Part shown: positions 1 to 9,958 of the stretch, piece after piece
How the letters are laid out: each line of letters starts with the position of its first letter
Numbering within the stretch: the first letter of the stretch is position 1
Source: Limnohabitans sp. 2KL-1
GTDB taxonomy: Bacteria; Pseudomonadota; Gammaproteobacteria; Burkholderiales; Burkholderiaceae_C
Assembly (NCBI RefSeq): GCF_003063435.1
Contig: NZ_NESL01000004.1
Span: forward strand, 62,001-126,000
DNA: 64,000 bases
Direction: 5' to 3'
The notes under the pieces: generated by a model
The model's input: only the letters and a program-made list of their open reading frames with translations
Told to the model about the DNA's origin: nothing
Database searches by the model: none
Translations under genes and position numbers: made by a program

Positions 1-444
<444 letters not shown>

Positions 445-600
445 TTAAACCAAGCATCCCGACATGTGGCTGACGAAAGGCTTGATGTGCGCTTGCAGGC
501 ATGAAAAGTTGCAGCGGTATGCGGTGCGCGCTGGCCATGGTCCGGTGAGCCCATGATTTGTGGGAAAATCAAGTTTGTTTTTGTTTCTTACATTCAATCA

Positions 601-623
601 GCGCGGTCCAGGGACCGCGCTTT
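601..623 (+). promoter_or_regulatory. GC-rich hairpin plus short T-run just upstream of thrS
   Basis: Bases 601-619 form a perfect 9-bp stem (GCGCGGTCC / GGACCGCGC) around a single A, followed by TTTT. It ends about 15 bases before the thrS ATG. It looks like an intrinsic terminator or attenuator, or a structure covering the start region. In E. coli thrS, a tRNA-like leader is bound by ThrRS itself; whether this hairpin does anything similar is inference. The rest of 403-637 holds the divergent icd/thrS upstream region, with no promoter I can call confidently. Confidence 0.5.
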
Positions 624-637
624 TGCATTCCAATCAA

Positions 638-2557
638 ATGGTTCAAATTACGCTTCCCGACGGTTCATTGCGCGATTTTTCTGGCCCGGTCACTGTCGCT
701 GAGGTGGCCGCCTCCATTGGTACAGGCCTGGCCAAAGCAGCCCTGGGTGGCAAAGTCAATGGCGAATTGGTGGATACCAGCCATTGCATGAGTTCTGATG
801 CCAAATTGGCCATCATCACCGCCAAAGACCCCGAGGGCCTGGAGTTGATCCGTCACTCGACAGCGCACTTGCTCGCTTATGCGGTCAAGGGCCTGTTTCC
901 TGATGCGCAGGTGACCATCGGTCCTGTGATTGAGAACGGCTTCTATTACGACTTTTCCTACACCCGGCCTTTCACACCGGAAGATTTGGTGACGATTGAA
1001 AGGCGCATGGCCGAATTGGCAGCCAAGGACGAGCCCGTGGTGCGACGTGTCTTGCCTCGTGATGAAGCCGTGGCCTATTTCAAGGGCTTGGGAGAGCACT
1101 ACAAGGCTGAAATCATCGGCAGCATTCCTGCGGGTGAGCAGGTCAGCCTGTACAGGGAAGGCGATTTCGAGGATCTTTGCCGCGGGCCGCATGTGCCCAG
1201 CACCGGCAAACTCAAGCATTTCAAGTTGATGAAGGTGGCAGGTGCTTACTGGCGTGGCGACAGCAAAAACGAGATGTTGCAGCGTGTGTACGGTACGGCT
1301 TGGGCCAGCAAGGAAGACTTGCAGCAATACCTCATCCGCTTGGAAGAAGCGGAAAAACGCGACCACCGCAAGCTTGGCCGTGAACTCGATTTGTTCCATA
1401 TTGACGAGCACGCGCCGGGCCTTGTGTTCTGGCATCCCAAGGGCTGGACGGTTTGGCAGACGGTGGAGCAATACATGCGCCAGGTCTACCGTGACAGTGG
1501 TTATCAAGAGGTCAAGGGGCCGCAGATCCTGGACAAATCCCTGTGGGAAAAGACCGGTCACTGGGACAAATATCGCGACAACATGTTCACCACCGAGTCG
1601 GAAAAGCGTGATTACGCGCTCAAACCGATGAACTGCCCGGGCCACATCCTGATTTTCAAGCAGGGCATCAAGAGCTATCGCGATTTACCCCTGCGCTATG
1701 GAGAGTTCGGACAATGCCACCGCAACGAGCCTTCGGGTGGCCTGCACGGCATCATGCGCGTGCGCGGCTTCACGCAAGACGACGGGCACATTTTCTGCAC
1801 CGAAAACCAGATCCTGCCTGAATGCGATACTTTTACCAAGGTATTGAAAAAGGTCTACGCTGATTTCGGTTTCACCGATATCCTCTACAAAGTCTCTACC
1901 CGACCCGCTGCGCGCATTGGCTCTGATGAGTTGTGGGACAAAGCAGAAAAAGCTTTGATGGACAGCTTGCGCCACTCCGGGTGTGACTTTGTGATATCTG
2001 AGGGCGACGGCGCTTTCTACGGCCCCAAAATTGAATACACACTGAAAGACGCCATCGGCCGTGAGTGGCAGTGCGGCACCATCCAGGTTGACTTCAACCT
2101 GTCTGAGCGCCTGGATGCCGAATACACCGCCGAAGACGGCAGTCGCCAGCGTCCCGTGATCCTGCACCGCGCCATTGTGGGCAGTCTGGAGCGTTTCATT
2201 GGCATATTGGTTGAGCAGCACGCTGGTGCTTTGCCCACTTGGCTGGCCCCTGTGCAGGTGTCTGTGCTCAATATCACCGATGCACAAGCCGATTACTGTC
2301 GCGAAATTGCTGCAAAATTGCAAAAATCGGCGTCAAATCAAGGCCTTAGAGTCGATTTGGACCTGCGTAACGAGAAAATCACGTATAAAATACGTGAGCA
2401 TTCGTTGCAAAAGCTGCCTTACATCCTTGTCGCAGGCGACAAGGAAAAGGCAGCGGGTACCGTCGCAGTGCGCGCCCGAGGCAACAAAGACCTCGGTGTG
2501 ATGTCGATCGATGCGTTCATTGAACGCATTGCAGCCGACATCGCTTCTAAAGCCTGA
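638..2557 (+). CDS. thrS: threonine--tRNA ligase
   Basis: Charges tRNA-Thr with threonine in the cytoplasm. It is 639 residues, the usual length. Order of domains: TGS (about 1-61), editing domain with HSTAH at 73-77 (equivalent to the E. coli editing histidines), class II catalytic core with the zinc-site MNCPGH near residue 335 and the [11 protein letters not shown] stretch, and a C-terminal anticodon-binding domain. The start is ATG 638 ([14 protein letters not shown]), because the reading frame open upstream encodes residues unlike any ThrRS. First gene of the infC-rpmI-rplT-pheST-ihfA cluster. A GC-rich hairpin lies directly upstream. Confidence 0.97.
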   Translation: MVQITLPDGSLRDFSGPVTVAEVAASIGTGLAKAALGGKVNGELVDTSHCMSSDAKLAIITAKDPEGLELIRHSTAHLLAYAVKGLFPDAQVTIGPVIENGFYYDFSYTRPFTPEDLVTIERRMAELAAKDEPVVRRVLPRDEAVAYFKGLGEHYKAEIIGSIPAGEQVSLYREGDFEDLCRGPHVPSTGKLKHFKLMKVAGAYWRGDSKNEMLQRVYGTAWASKEDLQQYLIRLEEAEKRDHRKLGRELDLFHIDEHAPGLVFWHPKGWTVWQTVEQYMRQVYRDSGYQEVKGPQILDKSLWEKTGHWDKYRDNMFTTESEKRDYALKPMNCPGHILIFKQGIKSYRDLPLRYGEFGQCHRNEPSGGLHGIMRVRGFTQDDGHIFCTENQILPECDTFTKVLKKVYADFGFTDILYKVSTRPAARIGSDELWDKAEKALMDSLRHSGCDFVISEGDGAFYGPKIEYTLKDAIGREWQCGTIQVDFNLSERLDAEYTAEDGSRQRPVILHRAIVGSLERFIGILVEQHAGALPTWLAPVQVSVLNITDAQADYCREIAAKLQKSASNQGLRVDLDLRNEKITYKIREHSLQKLPYILVAGDKEKAAGTVAVRARGNKDLGVMSIDAFIERIAADIASKA

Positions 2558-2643
2558 AGGTGAGTTTCGCCACAAGCTTTGGCCCGTGGGCACAAAGATG
2601 GATGGGCTGCATGTCGCAGTTTTGTTCCGTAAAGGATTGAGTC

Positions 2644-3243
2644 ATCGCTACCGAATTTCGTGATCGTCGCCACCGCGAAGAACGCAAACACCGTTTGAAC
2701 CGTGAAATCATGGCCCCTGAGGTGCGTGTTTCCGGCCCTGAAAACGAGCCATTGGGCATTTTGTCCTTGGCCGAAGCCCTGCGCATGGCAGGTGAGATGG
2801 ATGTGGATCTGGTAGAAATTGCCGCTACCGCCAACCCGCCTGTTTGTCGTTTGATGGACTACGGCAAGTTCAAATACCAAGAGCAAAAGCGTGCGGCGGA
2901 AGCCAAAGCCAAGCAAACGGTCATTGACATCAAAGAAGTCAAGTTCCGTCCGGGCACCGATGACGGTGACTACAACATCAAGATGCGCAACATCCGCCGG
3001 TTTTTGGCAGATGGCGACAAATGCAAAATCACCTTGCGTTTCCGTGGCCGTGAGATCACGCACCAAGAATTGGGTTTGGCTTTGCTCAACCGCATCCGTG
3101 ATGAATTGGCGGATTCGATCATCGTCGAGCAATTTCCCAAGCTTGAAGGTCGGCAAATGATCATGATGATTGCGCCAGGGCGTAAAAAACCTGCCGCTGG
3201 TGGCAAAGCAGCAGATGCTGCTGCGTCAACCGATGCGGCCTAA
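2644..3243 (+). CDS. infC: translation initiation factor IF-3, ATC start codon
   Basis: IF-3 binds the 30S subunit and checks start-codon and initiator-tRNA pairing. I place the start at ATC 2644 because AAAGGA (2631-2636) sits 7 bases upstream and the sequence from there ([20 protein letters not shown]) is the expected IF-3 N-terminus; the nearest in-frame TTG (2695) and ATG (2710) would remove it. Rare start codons in infC are established in enterobacteria (ATT in E. coli) and allow IF-3 to repress its own translation. The protein has 199 residues, with N-domain, linker ([15 protein letters not shown]) and C-domain ([20 protein letters not shown]). It ends in an Ala-rich tail beyond the usual end. 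Confidence 0.95.
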   Translation: MATEFRDRRHREERKHRLNREIMAPEVRVSGPENEPLGILSLAEALRMAGEMDVDLVEIAATANPPVCRLMDYGKFKYQEQKRAAEAKAKQTVIDIKEVKFRPGTDDGDYNIKMRNIRRFLADGDKCKITLRFRGREITHQELGLALLNRIRDELADSIIVEQFPKLEGRQMIMMIAPGRKKPAAGGKAADAAASTDAA

Positions 3244-3252
3244 GAGAGTTTG

Positions 3253-3302
3253 ATTCGCTTTCGGGCGGGTCGAATCAAAAGCCGCCTTCGGGTGGTTTTT
3301 GT
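3253..3302 (+). promoter_or_regulatory. two tandem hairpins in the infC-rpmI gap
   Basis: The 134-base gap holds two stem-loops. One pairs GATTCG with CGAATC (about 3250-3277). The second (3281-3296) pairs GCCGCC with GGTGGT across a TTCG loop and runs into TTTTTG, like an intrinsic terminator. In E. coli, ribosomal protein L20 (rplT) represses rpmI-rplT by binding structures in this gap. Position suggests a comparable L20 control site or attenuator; this is inference. Confidence 0.5.
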
Positions 3303-3377
3303 TAAAAGTGGCTCGGGGCCATCAAGGCTGCAAAGTTTTTGCAGACGCCTCACGAGCACAAATAAAGGAGCATTGAT

Positions 3378-3581
3378 ATGCCCAAGATGAAGACCAAAAG
3401 CAGCGCCAAGAAGCGCTTCCGTGTTCGTCCAGGTGGTACCGTTAAACGCGGTCAAGCCTTCAAACGTCACATTCTGACCAAGAAGACGACCAAGAACAAA
3501 CGCCACCTCCGCGGTGCAGTGTCTGTTCACGAGACCAATATGGGTCACATGGCACAAATGTTGCCCATGGCTGGCCTGTAA
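3378..3581 (+). CDS. rpmI: 50S ribosomal protein L35
   Basis: Small basic protein of 67 residues, the family's normal size, in the large ribosomal subunit. The N-terminus [19 protein letters not shown] and the KRHILTKK stretch are diagnostic. AAAGGAG (3364-3370) upstream of ATG 3378 supports the start. It sits between infC and rplT, as in most bacteria, 26 bases before rplT. Confidence 0.97.
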   Translation: MPKMKTKSSAKKRFRVRPGGTVKRGQAFKRHILTKKTTKNKRHLRGAVSVHETNMGHMAQMLPMAGL

Positions 3582-3607
3582 TTCACTGACGAACAAGGAG
3601 AAAAAAT

Positions 3608-3970
3608 ATGCCTCGCGTTAAACGTGGTGTAACGGCACGCGCCCGTCACAAGAAAGTTCTGGCCCTTGCAAAAGGTTTCCGCGGTCGCCGCGGCAATGTC
3701 TTCCGCATCGCCAAACAGGCGGTGATGAAGGCTGGCCAATACGCCTACCGTGACCGTCGCACCAAAAAGCGTGTGTTCCGTCAGTTGTGGATTGCCCGTA
3801 TCAACGCCGCTGCGCGTGAATGCGGTCTGACCTACAGCCAGTTCGCCAACGGCCTGAAAAAGGCTGCCATTGAAATCGACCGTAAGATGCTGGCGGACAT
3901 CGCTGTGCACGACAAGGCCGCTTTTGCTGGCATCGTGAACCAAGTCAAAGCCAAACTGGCCGCAGCTTGA
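3608..3970 (+). CDS. rplT: 50S ribosomal protein L20
   Basis: Large-subunit assembly protein, 120 residues as usual. It opens [20 protein letters not shown] and contains [20 protein letters not shown] and a conserved C-terminal globular part. AAGGAG lies upstream of ATG 3608. In many bacteria L20 also represses its own operon by binding mRNA upstream of rpmI; the hairpins in the infC-rpmI gap are candidates for that site. Confidence 0.97.
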   Translation: MPRVKRGVTARARHKKVLALAKGFRGRRGNVFRIAKQAVMKAGQYAYRDRRTKKRVFRQLWIARINAAARECGLTYSQFANGLKKAAIEIDRKMLADIAVHDKAAFAGIVNQVKAKLAAA

Positions 3971-3974
3971 GTCC

Positions 3975-4097
3975 ATGAGTGACACGGGCCCTCGGGTCTG
4001 TGCCACGCACTCGATCAAAGGGATTGAGGCTCGCAACAGCTTCAGTCCCTTTTTTATTCCCCCATTCAACGATCTTCCACCGATCCCCACACCATGA
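3975..4097 (+). CDS. possible 40-codon leader ORF before pheS
   Basis: An ATG at 3975, five bases after the rplT stop, opens 40 codons ending in a TGA that overlaps the pheS ATG (ATGA at 4094-4097). It contains four Phe codons (TTC, TTT, TTT, TTC) between codons 23 and 31 and runs through two hairpins. E. coli has a Phe-rich leader (pheM) here that attenuates pheST. Caution: two of the Phe codons are simply the T-run of the terminator-like hairpin, and the ribosome site is weak. Translation is unproven. Confidence 0.3.
   Translation: MSDTGPRVCATHSIKGIEARNSFSPFFIPPFNDLPPIPTP
3983..4002 (+). promoter_or_regulatory. first hairpin of the pheS leader
   Basis: CACGGGCC (3983-3990) pairs with GGTCTGTG (3995-4002) across a CTCG loop, with two G-T wobbles. 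It precedes the long terminator-like hairpin at 4017. A pair of hairpins in this position would suit an attenuator, but I see no obvious mutually exclusive pairing. Confidence 0.4.
4017..4055 (+). terminator. intrinsic terminator or attenuator between rplT and pheS
   Basis: AAGGGATTGAGGCT pairs with AGCTTCAGTCCCTT over 14 positions (two wobbles) around a CGCAAC loop, and is followed directly by a run of T. This is a textbook Rho-independent terminator. It lies inside the rplT-pheS gap, so either it ends the ribosomal-protein transcript or it attenuates read-through into pheST, as in E. coli. Confidence 0.8.
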
Positions 4098-5131
4098 ACG
4101 AGCTGGACACCCTGGTCGAATCCGCACGCCAGAGTTTTGCGCAGGCACTGACACCTGCCGACCTCGAAAACGCCAAGGCCCTGTTTCTGGGCAAAGCCGG
4201 TCGCATCACTGAGCTGATGAAGGGCATGGCCAGTTTGAGCGTGGAAGACAAGAAAACCCGTGGTGCGGCCATCAACATCGCCAAGCAGGCGATTGAGGCG
4301 GCCCTCAATGACCGCCGTCAGGCGCTCGCCGATGCCGAGTTGGAAACCCAGCTCAAAGCCGAAGCGCTGGATGTGACTCTGCCAGGGCGTCAAGCGGGGC
4401 AGGGTGGTTTGCACCCGGTCTCCATCACGCTGGAGCGTGTCGAACAAATTTTTGGCTCCATGGGTTTTGAAGTGGCTCAGGGCCCTGAGATCGAGACCGA
4501 CTGGTTCAACTTCACCGCACTCAACACCCCCGAAGACCATCCGGCCCGGTCCATGCACGACACCTTCTATGTTGAAGGTGGTCATCTGCTGCGCACGCAC
4601 ACCAGTCCCATGCAGATCCGCCATGCGGTGCAGCACGTCAAGCGCTACAAGAACCTGCTTGATGCGGGTCAAGCGATGCCCGAGATCCGCGTCATCGCGC
4701 CGGGCCGCACCTACCGCGTGGACAGCGACGCCACCCATTCGCCCATGTTCCACCAGTGTGAAGGCCTGTGGATCGGCGAGAACGTGAGCTTCAAGGACCT
4801 CAAGGTCGTGGTCACCGATTTCTGCCGCACCTATTTTGAAAGCGACGATCTGGTGCTGCGTTTCCGTCCCAGTTTCTTCCCGTTCACCGAGCCCAGCGCC
4901 GAGATCGACATCCAGTTCCAGAGCGGCCCGCTGGCCGGTCGCTGGCTTGAAGTGGGTGGTTCCGGCCAGGTGCACCCCAACGTGGTGCGCAACATGGGCC
5001 TGGACCCCGAACGCTTCATCGGTTTTGCCTTCGGCATGGGCATGGACCGCTTCACCATGCTGCGCTACGGCGTGAACGACCTGCGTCTGTTCTTTGACGG
5101 CGATGTGCGTTTCCTGAGCCAGTTCCAGTAA
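4094..5131 (+). CDS. pheS: phenylalanine--tRNA ligase alpha subunit
   Basis: Alpha chain of the alpha2-beta2 class II synthetase that charges tRNA-Phe. It has 345 residues. An N-terminal coiled coil (about 1-100) precedes the catalytic domain, with [19 protein letters not shown], the substrate-pocket region around [30 protein letters not shown] and the C-terminal [17 protein letters not shown] motif. Its ATG overlaps the stop of a possible leader ORF. Followed after 72 bases by pheT. Confidence 0.97.
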   Translation: MNELDTLVESARQSFAQALTPADLENAKALFLGKAGRITELMKGMASLSVEDKKTRGAAINIAKQAIEAALNDRRQALADAELETQLKAEALDVTLPGRQAGQGGLHPVSITLERVEQIFGSMGFEVAQGPEIETDWFNFTALNTPEDHPARSMHDTFYVEGGHLLRTHTSPMQIRHAVQHVKRYKNLLDAGQAMPEIRVIAPGRTYRVDSDATHSPMFHQCEGLWIGENVSFKDLKVVVTDFCRTYFESDDLVLRFRPSFFPFTEPSAEIDIQFQSGPLAGRWLEVGGSGQVHPNVVRNMGLDPERFIGFAFGMGMDRFTMLRYGVNDLRLFFDGDVRFLSQFQ

Positions 5132-5203
5132 ACCCCATTTCCGCCATTCCTGAATGCTGCTGCCCGGTGCGTGCCGTGCAGCGAACCGAAGTGAGCCCTG
5201 TGT

Positions 5204-7630
5204 ATGCAATTTCCTGAATCCTGGTTGCGCGAGTTCTGCAACCCGTCCCTGACGACCCAGCAACTGGCCGACACCCTGACCATGGCCGGTCTCGAAGTGG
5301 AAGAGCTGGAGCCCGTGGCCCCGCCGTTCACCCAAATCGTGATCGGTGAAATCAAGGAAGCCGTGCAGCACCCCAATGCCGATCGCTTGCGCGTGTGCCA
5401 GGTGGATGTGGGGCAGGGCAGCCTGCTGAATATCGTGTGTGGTGCGCCCAACGCCCGCGTGGGCATCCGCGTGCCCTGCGCCATGGTGGGGGCCGAGTTG
5501 CCCCCGGGTGAAGACGGCAAGCCTTTCGTGATCAAGGTCGGCAAGCTGCGTGGCGTCGAAAGCCAGGGCATGCTGTGCTCGGCCAAAGAACTGCAGATTG
5601 CCGACGATCATGGCGGTTTGCTGGAGTTGCCTGCAGACGCGCCTCTGGGTCAAGACATCCGCCAGTATTTGAATCTGGACGACACCCTGATGACGCTCAA
5701 GCTCACGCCCAACCTGGCGCATTGCCTGAGCGTGTACGGCATTGCCCGCGAAGTGTCGGCTCTGACCGGCGCACCTTTGAAGGCCCCGACTTTCCCTCTC
5801 GTGGCCACGCAAATCAGCGACAAGTTGGCTGTGAAGGTGCAGGCGCCTGACTTGTGTGGCCGCTTCAGCGGTCGGGTGGTGAAGGGCGTGAACACGAAGG
5901 CCCAAACGCCGCAGTGGATGGTGGACCGCTTGGCGCGTTGCGGTCAGCGCAGCGTGAGCCCTCTGGTGGACATCTCCAACTACGTGATGTTCGAGTTCGG
6001 CCGTCCCTCGCACATTTTCGACCTCGACAAGATCCACGGCGGCCTGCAAGTGCGTTGGGGCCAAGCAGGTGAGTCTCTCAAGCTGCTCAACGGCAACACA
6101 GTCACCGTGGACGATAAAGTCGGTGTGATCGCCGACGACAGCCAGGTCGAGTCGCTGGCTGGCATCATGGGCGGCGACGCCACTGCCGTGTCCGACGACA
6201 CCCAAAATATTTACATCGAAGCCGCCTTCTGGTGGCCCACGGCCATTGCGGGCCGTTCGCGTCGCTACAACTTCGCGACCGATGCCGGTCACCGTTTCGA
6301 GCGCGGTGTGGACCCGCAGTTGACCGTGGAGCACATCGAGCGCATCACCCAGCTGGTGCTCGACATTTGCGGCACGCCTGACACCCAGGTCGGCCCCATC
6401 GACGACCAGACGGTGAATGTGCCTGCGATCGCGCCCGTCACGCTGCGCGTGGCCCGTGCCGTCAAAGTCATTGGCATGCCTTTGACCCAGCAGCAATGCG
6501 CCGACGCGCTGCGCGGCTTGGGCCTGCAAGTGGCTGAGGGCGAAGGCACCGTCACCGTGACGCCGCCCAGCTTCCGATTCGATTTGCAGATCGAAGAAGA
6601 TCTGATTGAAGAAGTGGCCCGCATGGTGGGTTACAACAACCTGCCCACGAACCCGCCGCTGGCCCCCATCACCGCCAGCATGCGCCGTGAGACCGAGCGC
6701 AGCCCGTTTGCCGTGCGCCGTCTGCTGGCTGGACTGGGCTACCAGGAAACCATCAACTACAGCTTTGTCGAGGAAAGCTGGGAGCGCGATCTGGCGGGCC
6801 AGACCCATCCAATCCTCCTGCTCAACCCGATCGCCAGCCAGATGAGCGTGATGCGTTCCAGCCTGATCGGCTCGCTGCTGCAGGTCGTCAAGTTCAACGC
6901 CGACCGCAAGGCCGACCGCGTGCGCGTGTTCGAGCTGGGCCGCGTGTTCTTGCGCAACGCCTCGGTTCCGGGCAGCGACAGCACTGTCGAGGGCTTTGAC
7001 CAGCCCATGCGCGTGGCCGGCATGGCCTGGGGCCCGCTGGAGCCGTTGGGCTGGACCGGCAAGTCACGCCAGGTGGATTTTTACGATGCCAAAGCCGATG
7101 TTGAAGCCTTGTTGGCTCCAGCCAAAGCCGAATTTGTGGCCGCAGAACATCCCGCCATGCACCCTGGTCGTTGCGCGCAAGTGCGCCTGAATGACCAGGT
7201 GATCGGGCATGTGGGTGAGTTGCATCCCCGTTGGCGTCAGGCCTGGGAATTGGCCCAGGCCCCGGTCGTGTTTGAGTTGGACCTGGCGGCCGTGACCGCA
7301 CGCCAAGTGCCTGTGGCCCAGCCCGTGGCCAAACACCAGTCGGCCCTGCGCGACATCGCCGTCATCGTGGCCGAGCAGGTCACGCACGCCCAACTGATGG
7401 CCGCCATCCATGCTGCACCCACACAGGGCCTGGTGCGTGATGCCGTGCTGTTCGACATCTACCGCCCCAAGGCCGATGCCACGGGTCTGGCACCAGGTGA
7501 GAAGAGCCTGGCTGTGCGCCTGACCCTGCACAGCGATGAGGGAACGCTGACCGATGCCCAGATCGACGTCGCCATGGCGGCTGTGGTCGATCAGCTCTCG
7601 CGTCAAGTGACGGCCCGCCTGCGCGGCTAA
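5204..7630 (+). CDS. pheT: phenylalanine--tRNA ligase beta subunit
   Basis: Beta chain of PheRS (808 residues, normal length), which carries editing and tRNA-binding functions. The order is: EMAP/tRNA-binding-like domain (about 40-150, with [14 protein letters not shown]), the B3/B4 editing domain with [22 protein letters not shown]5 ([13 protein letters not shown] onward), the catalytic-like core ([18 protein letters not shown]) and a C-terminal ferredoxin-fold anticodon domain ([12 protein letters not shown]). It is followed with a one-base gap by ihfA, suggesting translational coupling. Confidence 0.97.
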   Translation: MQFPESWLREFCNPSLTTQQLADTLTMAGLEVEELEPVAPPFTQIVIGEIKEAVQHPNADRLRVCQVDVGQGSLLNIVCGAPNARVGIRVPCAMVGAELPPGEDGKPFVIKVGKLRGVESQGMLCSAKELQIADDHGGLLELPADAPLGQDIRQYLNLDDTLMTLKLTPNLAHCLSVYGIAREVSALTGAPLKAPTFPLVATQISDKLAVKVQAPDLCGRFSGRVVKGVNTKAQTPQWMVDRLARCGQRSVSPLVDISNYVMFEFGRPSHIFDLDKIHGGLQVRWGQAGESLKLLNGNTVTVDDKVGVIADDSQVESLAGIMGGDATAVSDDTQNIYIEAAFWWPTAIAGRSRRYNFATDAGHRFERGVDPQLTVEHIERITQLVLDICGTPDTQVGPIDDQTVNVPAIAPVTLRVARAVKVIGMPLTQQQCADALRGLGLQVAEGEGTVTVTPPSFRFDLQIEEDLIEEVARMVGYNNLPTNPPLAPITASMRRETERSPFAVRRLLAGLGYQETINYSFVEESWERDLAGQTHPILLLNPIASQMSVMRSSLIGSLLQVVKFNADRKADRVRVFELGRVFLRNASVPGSDSTVEGFDQPMRVAGMAWGPLEPLGWTGKSRQVDFYDAKADVEALLAPAKAEFVAAEHPAMHPGRCAQVRLNDQVIGHVGELHPRWRQAWELAQAPVVFELDLAAVTARQVPVAQPVAKHQSALRDIAVIVAEQVTHAQLMAAIHAAPTQGLVRDAVLFDIYRPKADATGLAPGEKSLAVRLTLHSDEGTLTDAQIDVAMAAVVDQLSRQVTARLRG

Positions 7631-7631
7631 C

Positions 7632-8009
7632 ATGCTTAATCCTCCGCGGGACGCCGTCATGCAAATCAGCTTTGAAACCCTGGAAACTCCGGCCCTGACC
7701 AAGGCGCACCTGGCCGATTTGTTGTTCGAGCAGATCGGCTTGAACAAGCGCGAATCCAAAGACATGGTGGACGCGTTTTTTGATTTGATTGTGGACAGCC
7801 TCATCGCAGGGGATGATGTCAAGATTTCAGGCTTTGGCAACTTCCAGATCCGCACCAAGGCCGCACGGCCCGGACGCAATCCTCGCACAGGAGAATTGAT
7901 CCCTATTGATGCACGTCGTGTCGCCACCTTCCATGCCAGCCATAAACTCAAAGCCTTGATTCAGGGCGATGCTGTGGAAGACGACGGTGTAGAGACGGTG
8001 GGCCGCTGA
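7632..8009 (+). CDS. ihfA: integration host factor alpha subunit
   Basis: HU-family DNA-bending protein, the IHF alpha chain. Core features: [47 protein letters not shown] and [13 protein letters not shown]. The frame starts at ATG 7632, one base after the pheT stop, giving 125 residues. A second ATG at 7659 ([15 protein letters not shown]) gives a 116-residue form nearer the family length and is equally possible. The pheT-ihfA order is conserved in proteobacteria. A short acidic tail ([13 protein letters not shown]) is slightly longer than typical. Confidence 0.95.
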   Translation: MLNPPRDAVMQISFETLETPALTKAHLADLLFEQIGLNKRESKDMVDAFFDLIVDSLIAGDDVKISGFGNFQIRTKAARPGRNPRTGELIPIDARRVATFHASHKLKALIQGDAVEDDGVETVGR

Positions 8010-8029
8010 ACCATTTGATTGGAGCCCCC

Positions 8030-8383
8030 ATGTTGTTCAAGTTCAAATCCCAGGTGACCAGCGATCTCATCATGCTGGAAGATGATGCGCGCAGGCTGCT
8101 CAAAATCATGTTGGGGGATGATCCTGCCAAAGGCATCATCTTGGTCCAAGACTTGCCCGCCGCGATCGCCAAACTTGAATCTGCAGTGGCTCAGGACGAA
8201 GCGGCGCGTCTGCAACGTTCTCAGGAGGCGCAAAAACCAGGCTCAGGGTATCTTTCTGACCCTGCGAAAGATTTAACCGAAGGAATGGTAGACCCGGTGC
8301 GCTTGGCGCAGCGCGCCAGCCCGATGGTCAAGCTGCTCAAGCACTGTGTGGCCGACCCTTCGGATTTGGTTTGGGGTGTTTGA
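8030..8383 (+). CDS. DUF1840 family protein
   Basis: Protein of 117 residues beginning MLFKFKSQVTSDLIMLEDDA, the hallmark of DUF1840, a small family common in Burkholderiales with no known function. The N-terminal half (about 1-60, through DPAKGIILVQDLPAAIAKLE) is conserved; the rest ends with a LAQRASPMVKLLKHC helix. GGAG at 8021-8024 supports ATG 8030 over the upstream in-frame codons. It lies 20 bases after ihfA and may be cotranscribed. Its 3' end nearly meets the convergent DUF192 gene. Confidence 0.8.
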   Translation: MLFKFKSQVTSDLIMLEDDARRLLKIMLGDDPAKGIILVQDLPAAIAKLESAVAQDEAARLQRSQEAQKPGSGYLSDPAKDLTEGMVDPVRLAQRASPMVKLLKHCVADPSDLVWGV

Positions 8384-8386
8384 GCC

Positions 8387-8917
8387 TCAACGGGGGCGCT
8401 GTGTGAAGACTTCTCCGCCCAGTTTGTAGCCGGGTTTGATTTGTCTTTTAGCAAACCAAGCTTGGTTCATTTCCAGGACGAAGCGTACCGGTTGTGCAGA
8501 ACAGTGCGAGTCATCGCTTTGGGCTTTCATGTCAGCCAGGTTGACAATGGTGCCGTCGTCCGCCACAAAGGCCGCAGTCAAGGGGATGAGCGTATTGCGC
8601 ATCCAGAAGCACTGGGTGGCCGCTTGCTCGAAAACAAACAACATGCCTTCGTGTTGTGGCATGTCTTGACGCCACATCAGCCCGATTTGGCGCTGCTGCG
8701 GAGTCTGGGCCAGTTGCACATCCAGTCTGTGCATTCCTGCGCTCAACTGTGTACGTGCCAGATTCAATTGCGGCCCCATTCCCTGAGCCGATTGGGCGGG
8801 CGCTTGAACATGAAATAACAGCAAGGTAAAGGTCAATGCCAGCCACCGAAGAACGCCAGTTACATGGCGTTGGGTTGGAAAAAAGAAGGCGGAAACCGGC
8901 CGGGTCAATAGGGTCAT
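8387..8917 (-). CDS. DUF192 family exported protein
   Basis: A protein of 176 residues with an N-terminal hydrophobic segment (WLALTFTLLLFHVQAPAQS, about 25-43) that looks like a signal peptide after an extended n-region. The mature part is a DUF192 domain with the typical RQIGLMWRQDMPQHEGMLFVF, CFWMRNTLIPLTAAFV and the VLEMNQAW motif. The family is periplasmic or secreted in bacteria; its function is not established. The ATG at 8917 is the only plausible start. The long n-region before the hydrophobic core is a little unusual. Confidence 0.85.
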   Translation of the reverse strand: MTLLTRPVSAFFFPTQRHVTGVLRWLALTFTLLLFHVQAPAQSAQGMGPQLNLARTQLSAGMHRLDVQLAQTPQQRQIGLMWRQDMPQHEGMLFVFEQAATQCFWMRNTLIPLTAAFVADDGTIVNLADMKAQSDDSHCSAQPVRFVLEMNQAWFAKRQIKPGYKLGGEVFTQRPR

Positions 8918-9084
8918 ATGAAGTCAAGCTTGCGAGGTCCAAGGCCTAAGGATAACGCCTTGGGCGTTCGAACATGGGCACGAACGGTGCCGACCATCGA
9001 AGTGCCTTTGTCCAGCAACGACCGCAGCCCTCGCGAAGGCGAGCGATGACTCAGAATTTTTGGGCCGCGTGGGCCGCTTGCGTA

Positions 9085-9381
9085 TCAGGTCGTGCTGTTG
9101 ACGGTCGATGCGTCGTCCGTGGGTGACAAATGGCCAGTCGTGACCTCTGTCAAGTTGACGGTTTGTGGCAGGGCTTGCGTTTCGATCTGGATGTTGGCCG
9201 CCATCCAGCCCTTGGCACCCGCGGTTAACTCGAATTGGACACGCTGGCCCTCCTTGAGGGTTTTGAATCCCTCCATCTGGATGGCAGAAAAATGCGCAAA
9301 CGCGTCCTCCCCGCCGCCATCAGGCTGAATGAACCCGAAGCCCTTGGCATCGTTGAACCACTTGACCGTACCACTGGACAT
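9085..9381 (-). CDS. cold-shock protein with C-terminal extension
   Basis: Single-stranded nucleic-acid binding protein of the CspA family. The OB fold covers residues 1-66, with [16 protein letters not shown] (RNP1) and DAFAHFSAI (RNP2, slightly off the usual DVFVHF). It is 98 residues, against about 67-70 for classic Csp proteins: a 30-residue polar tail rich in Thr and Ser (67-98) follows. CGGAGA upstream of ATG 9381 supports the start. It is divergent from clpS. The tail's role is unknown. Confidence 0.9.
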   Translation of the reverse strand: MSSGTVKWFNDAKGFGFIQPDGGGEDAFAHFSAIQMEGFKTLKEGQRVQFELTAGAKGWMAANIQIETQALPQTVNLTEVTTGHLSPTDDASTVNSTT

Positions 9382-9538
9382 GCGATGTCTCCGTGTTTTT
9401 ATCAGACGAATCAGTTTGAGTAATTCAGAGCGAATTTGTCAATGTAAGGTTTTCCCGGGGTGCTGTTTTGGCCGTGAACGGCAAAGACTTTTCACGCCTT
9501 CCGCCCGAAGGGATTGAAAGCCTCGATAGAATGAAATC

Positions 9539-9898
9539 ATGGCAACGAAAAAACCTGTGAACCCCACGCTGCCGACCTTGATACCCCGAATGCCCGATGG
9601 CGGCGATTCGGTGGTCCTTGAGCGACGTGCCCAAAAAATTGAACCACCCCAGATGTACCAGGTGGCCATGTTGAACGACGACTACACCCCCATGGAATTC
9701 GTGGTGGCGGTGATTCAGGAGTTTTTCAGCAAAGACCGTGAAGCTGCGACCCAAATCATGCTCAAGATCCACCTGGACGGCAAAGGCATCTGCGGGGTTT
9801 ACTCGCGCGACGTGGCCGCCACCAAGGTCGATCAAGTGCTGGACGCGGCCAAGCAAGCAGGACATCCACTGCAATGTGTCAGTGAACCCATTGAATAG
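9539..9898 (+). CDS. clpS: ATP-dependent Clp protease adaptor
   Basis: Binds the ClpA N-domain and delivers N-degron substrates to ClpAP. It has 119 residues. Conserved stretches: [21 protein letters not shown] (the D-D substrate pocket), [21 protein letters not shown] and QAGHPLQC. The disordered N-terminus needed for substrate transfer covers about residues 1-35. Followed by clpA after 60 bases, the common clpS-clpA arrangement. Confidence 0.97.
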   Translation: MATKKPVNPTLPTLIPRMPDGGDSVVLERRAQKIEPPQMYQVAMLNDDYTPMEFVVAVIQEFFSKDREAATQIMLKIHLDGKGICGVYSRDVAATKVDQVLDAAKQAGHPLQCVSEPIE

Positions 9899-9958
9899 TG
9901 GCCAGCACGCCTCATATCTCATTCACATCAATCTCTCAGCAAGGCATAAGGAAATCAC

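Noticed and set aside
3545-6808. Very long open frame on the minus strand opposite rplT-pheS-pheT
   Set aside because: It is a shadow of the high-GC codon bias of the plus-strand genes; composition is His/Gly/Arg-rich and no domain is visible.
8939-8963. CCAAGGC / GCCTTGG hairpin between the DUF192 and cold-shock genes as a terminator
   Set aside because: Seven-base stem without a T-run on either strand; too weak to call.
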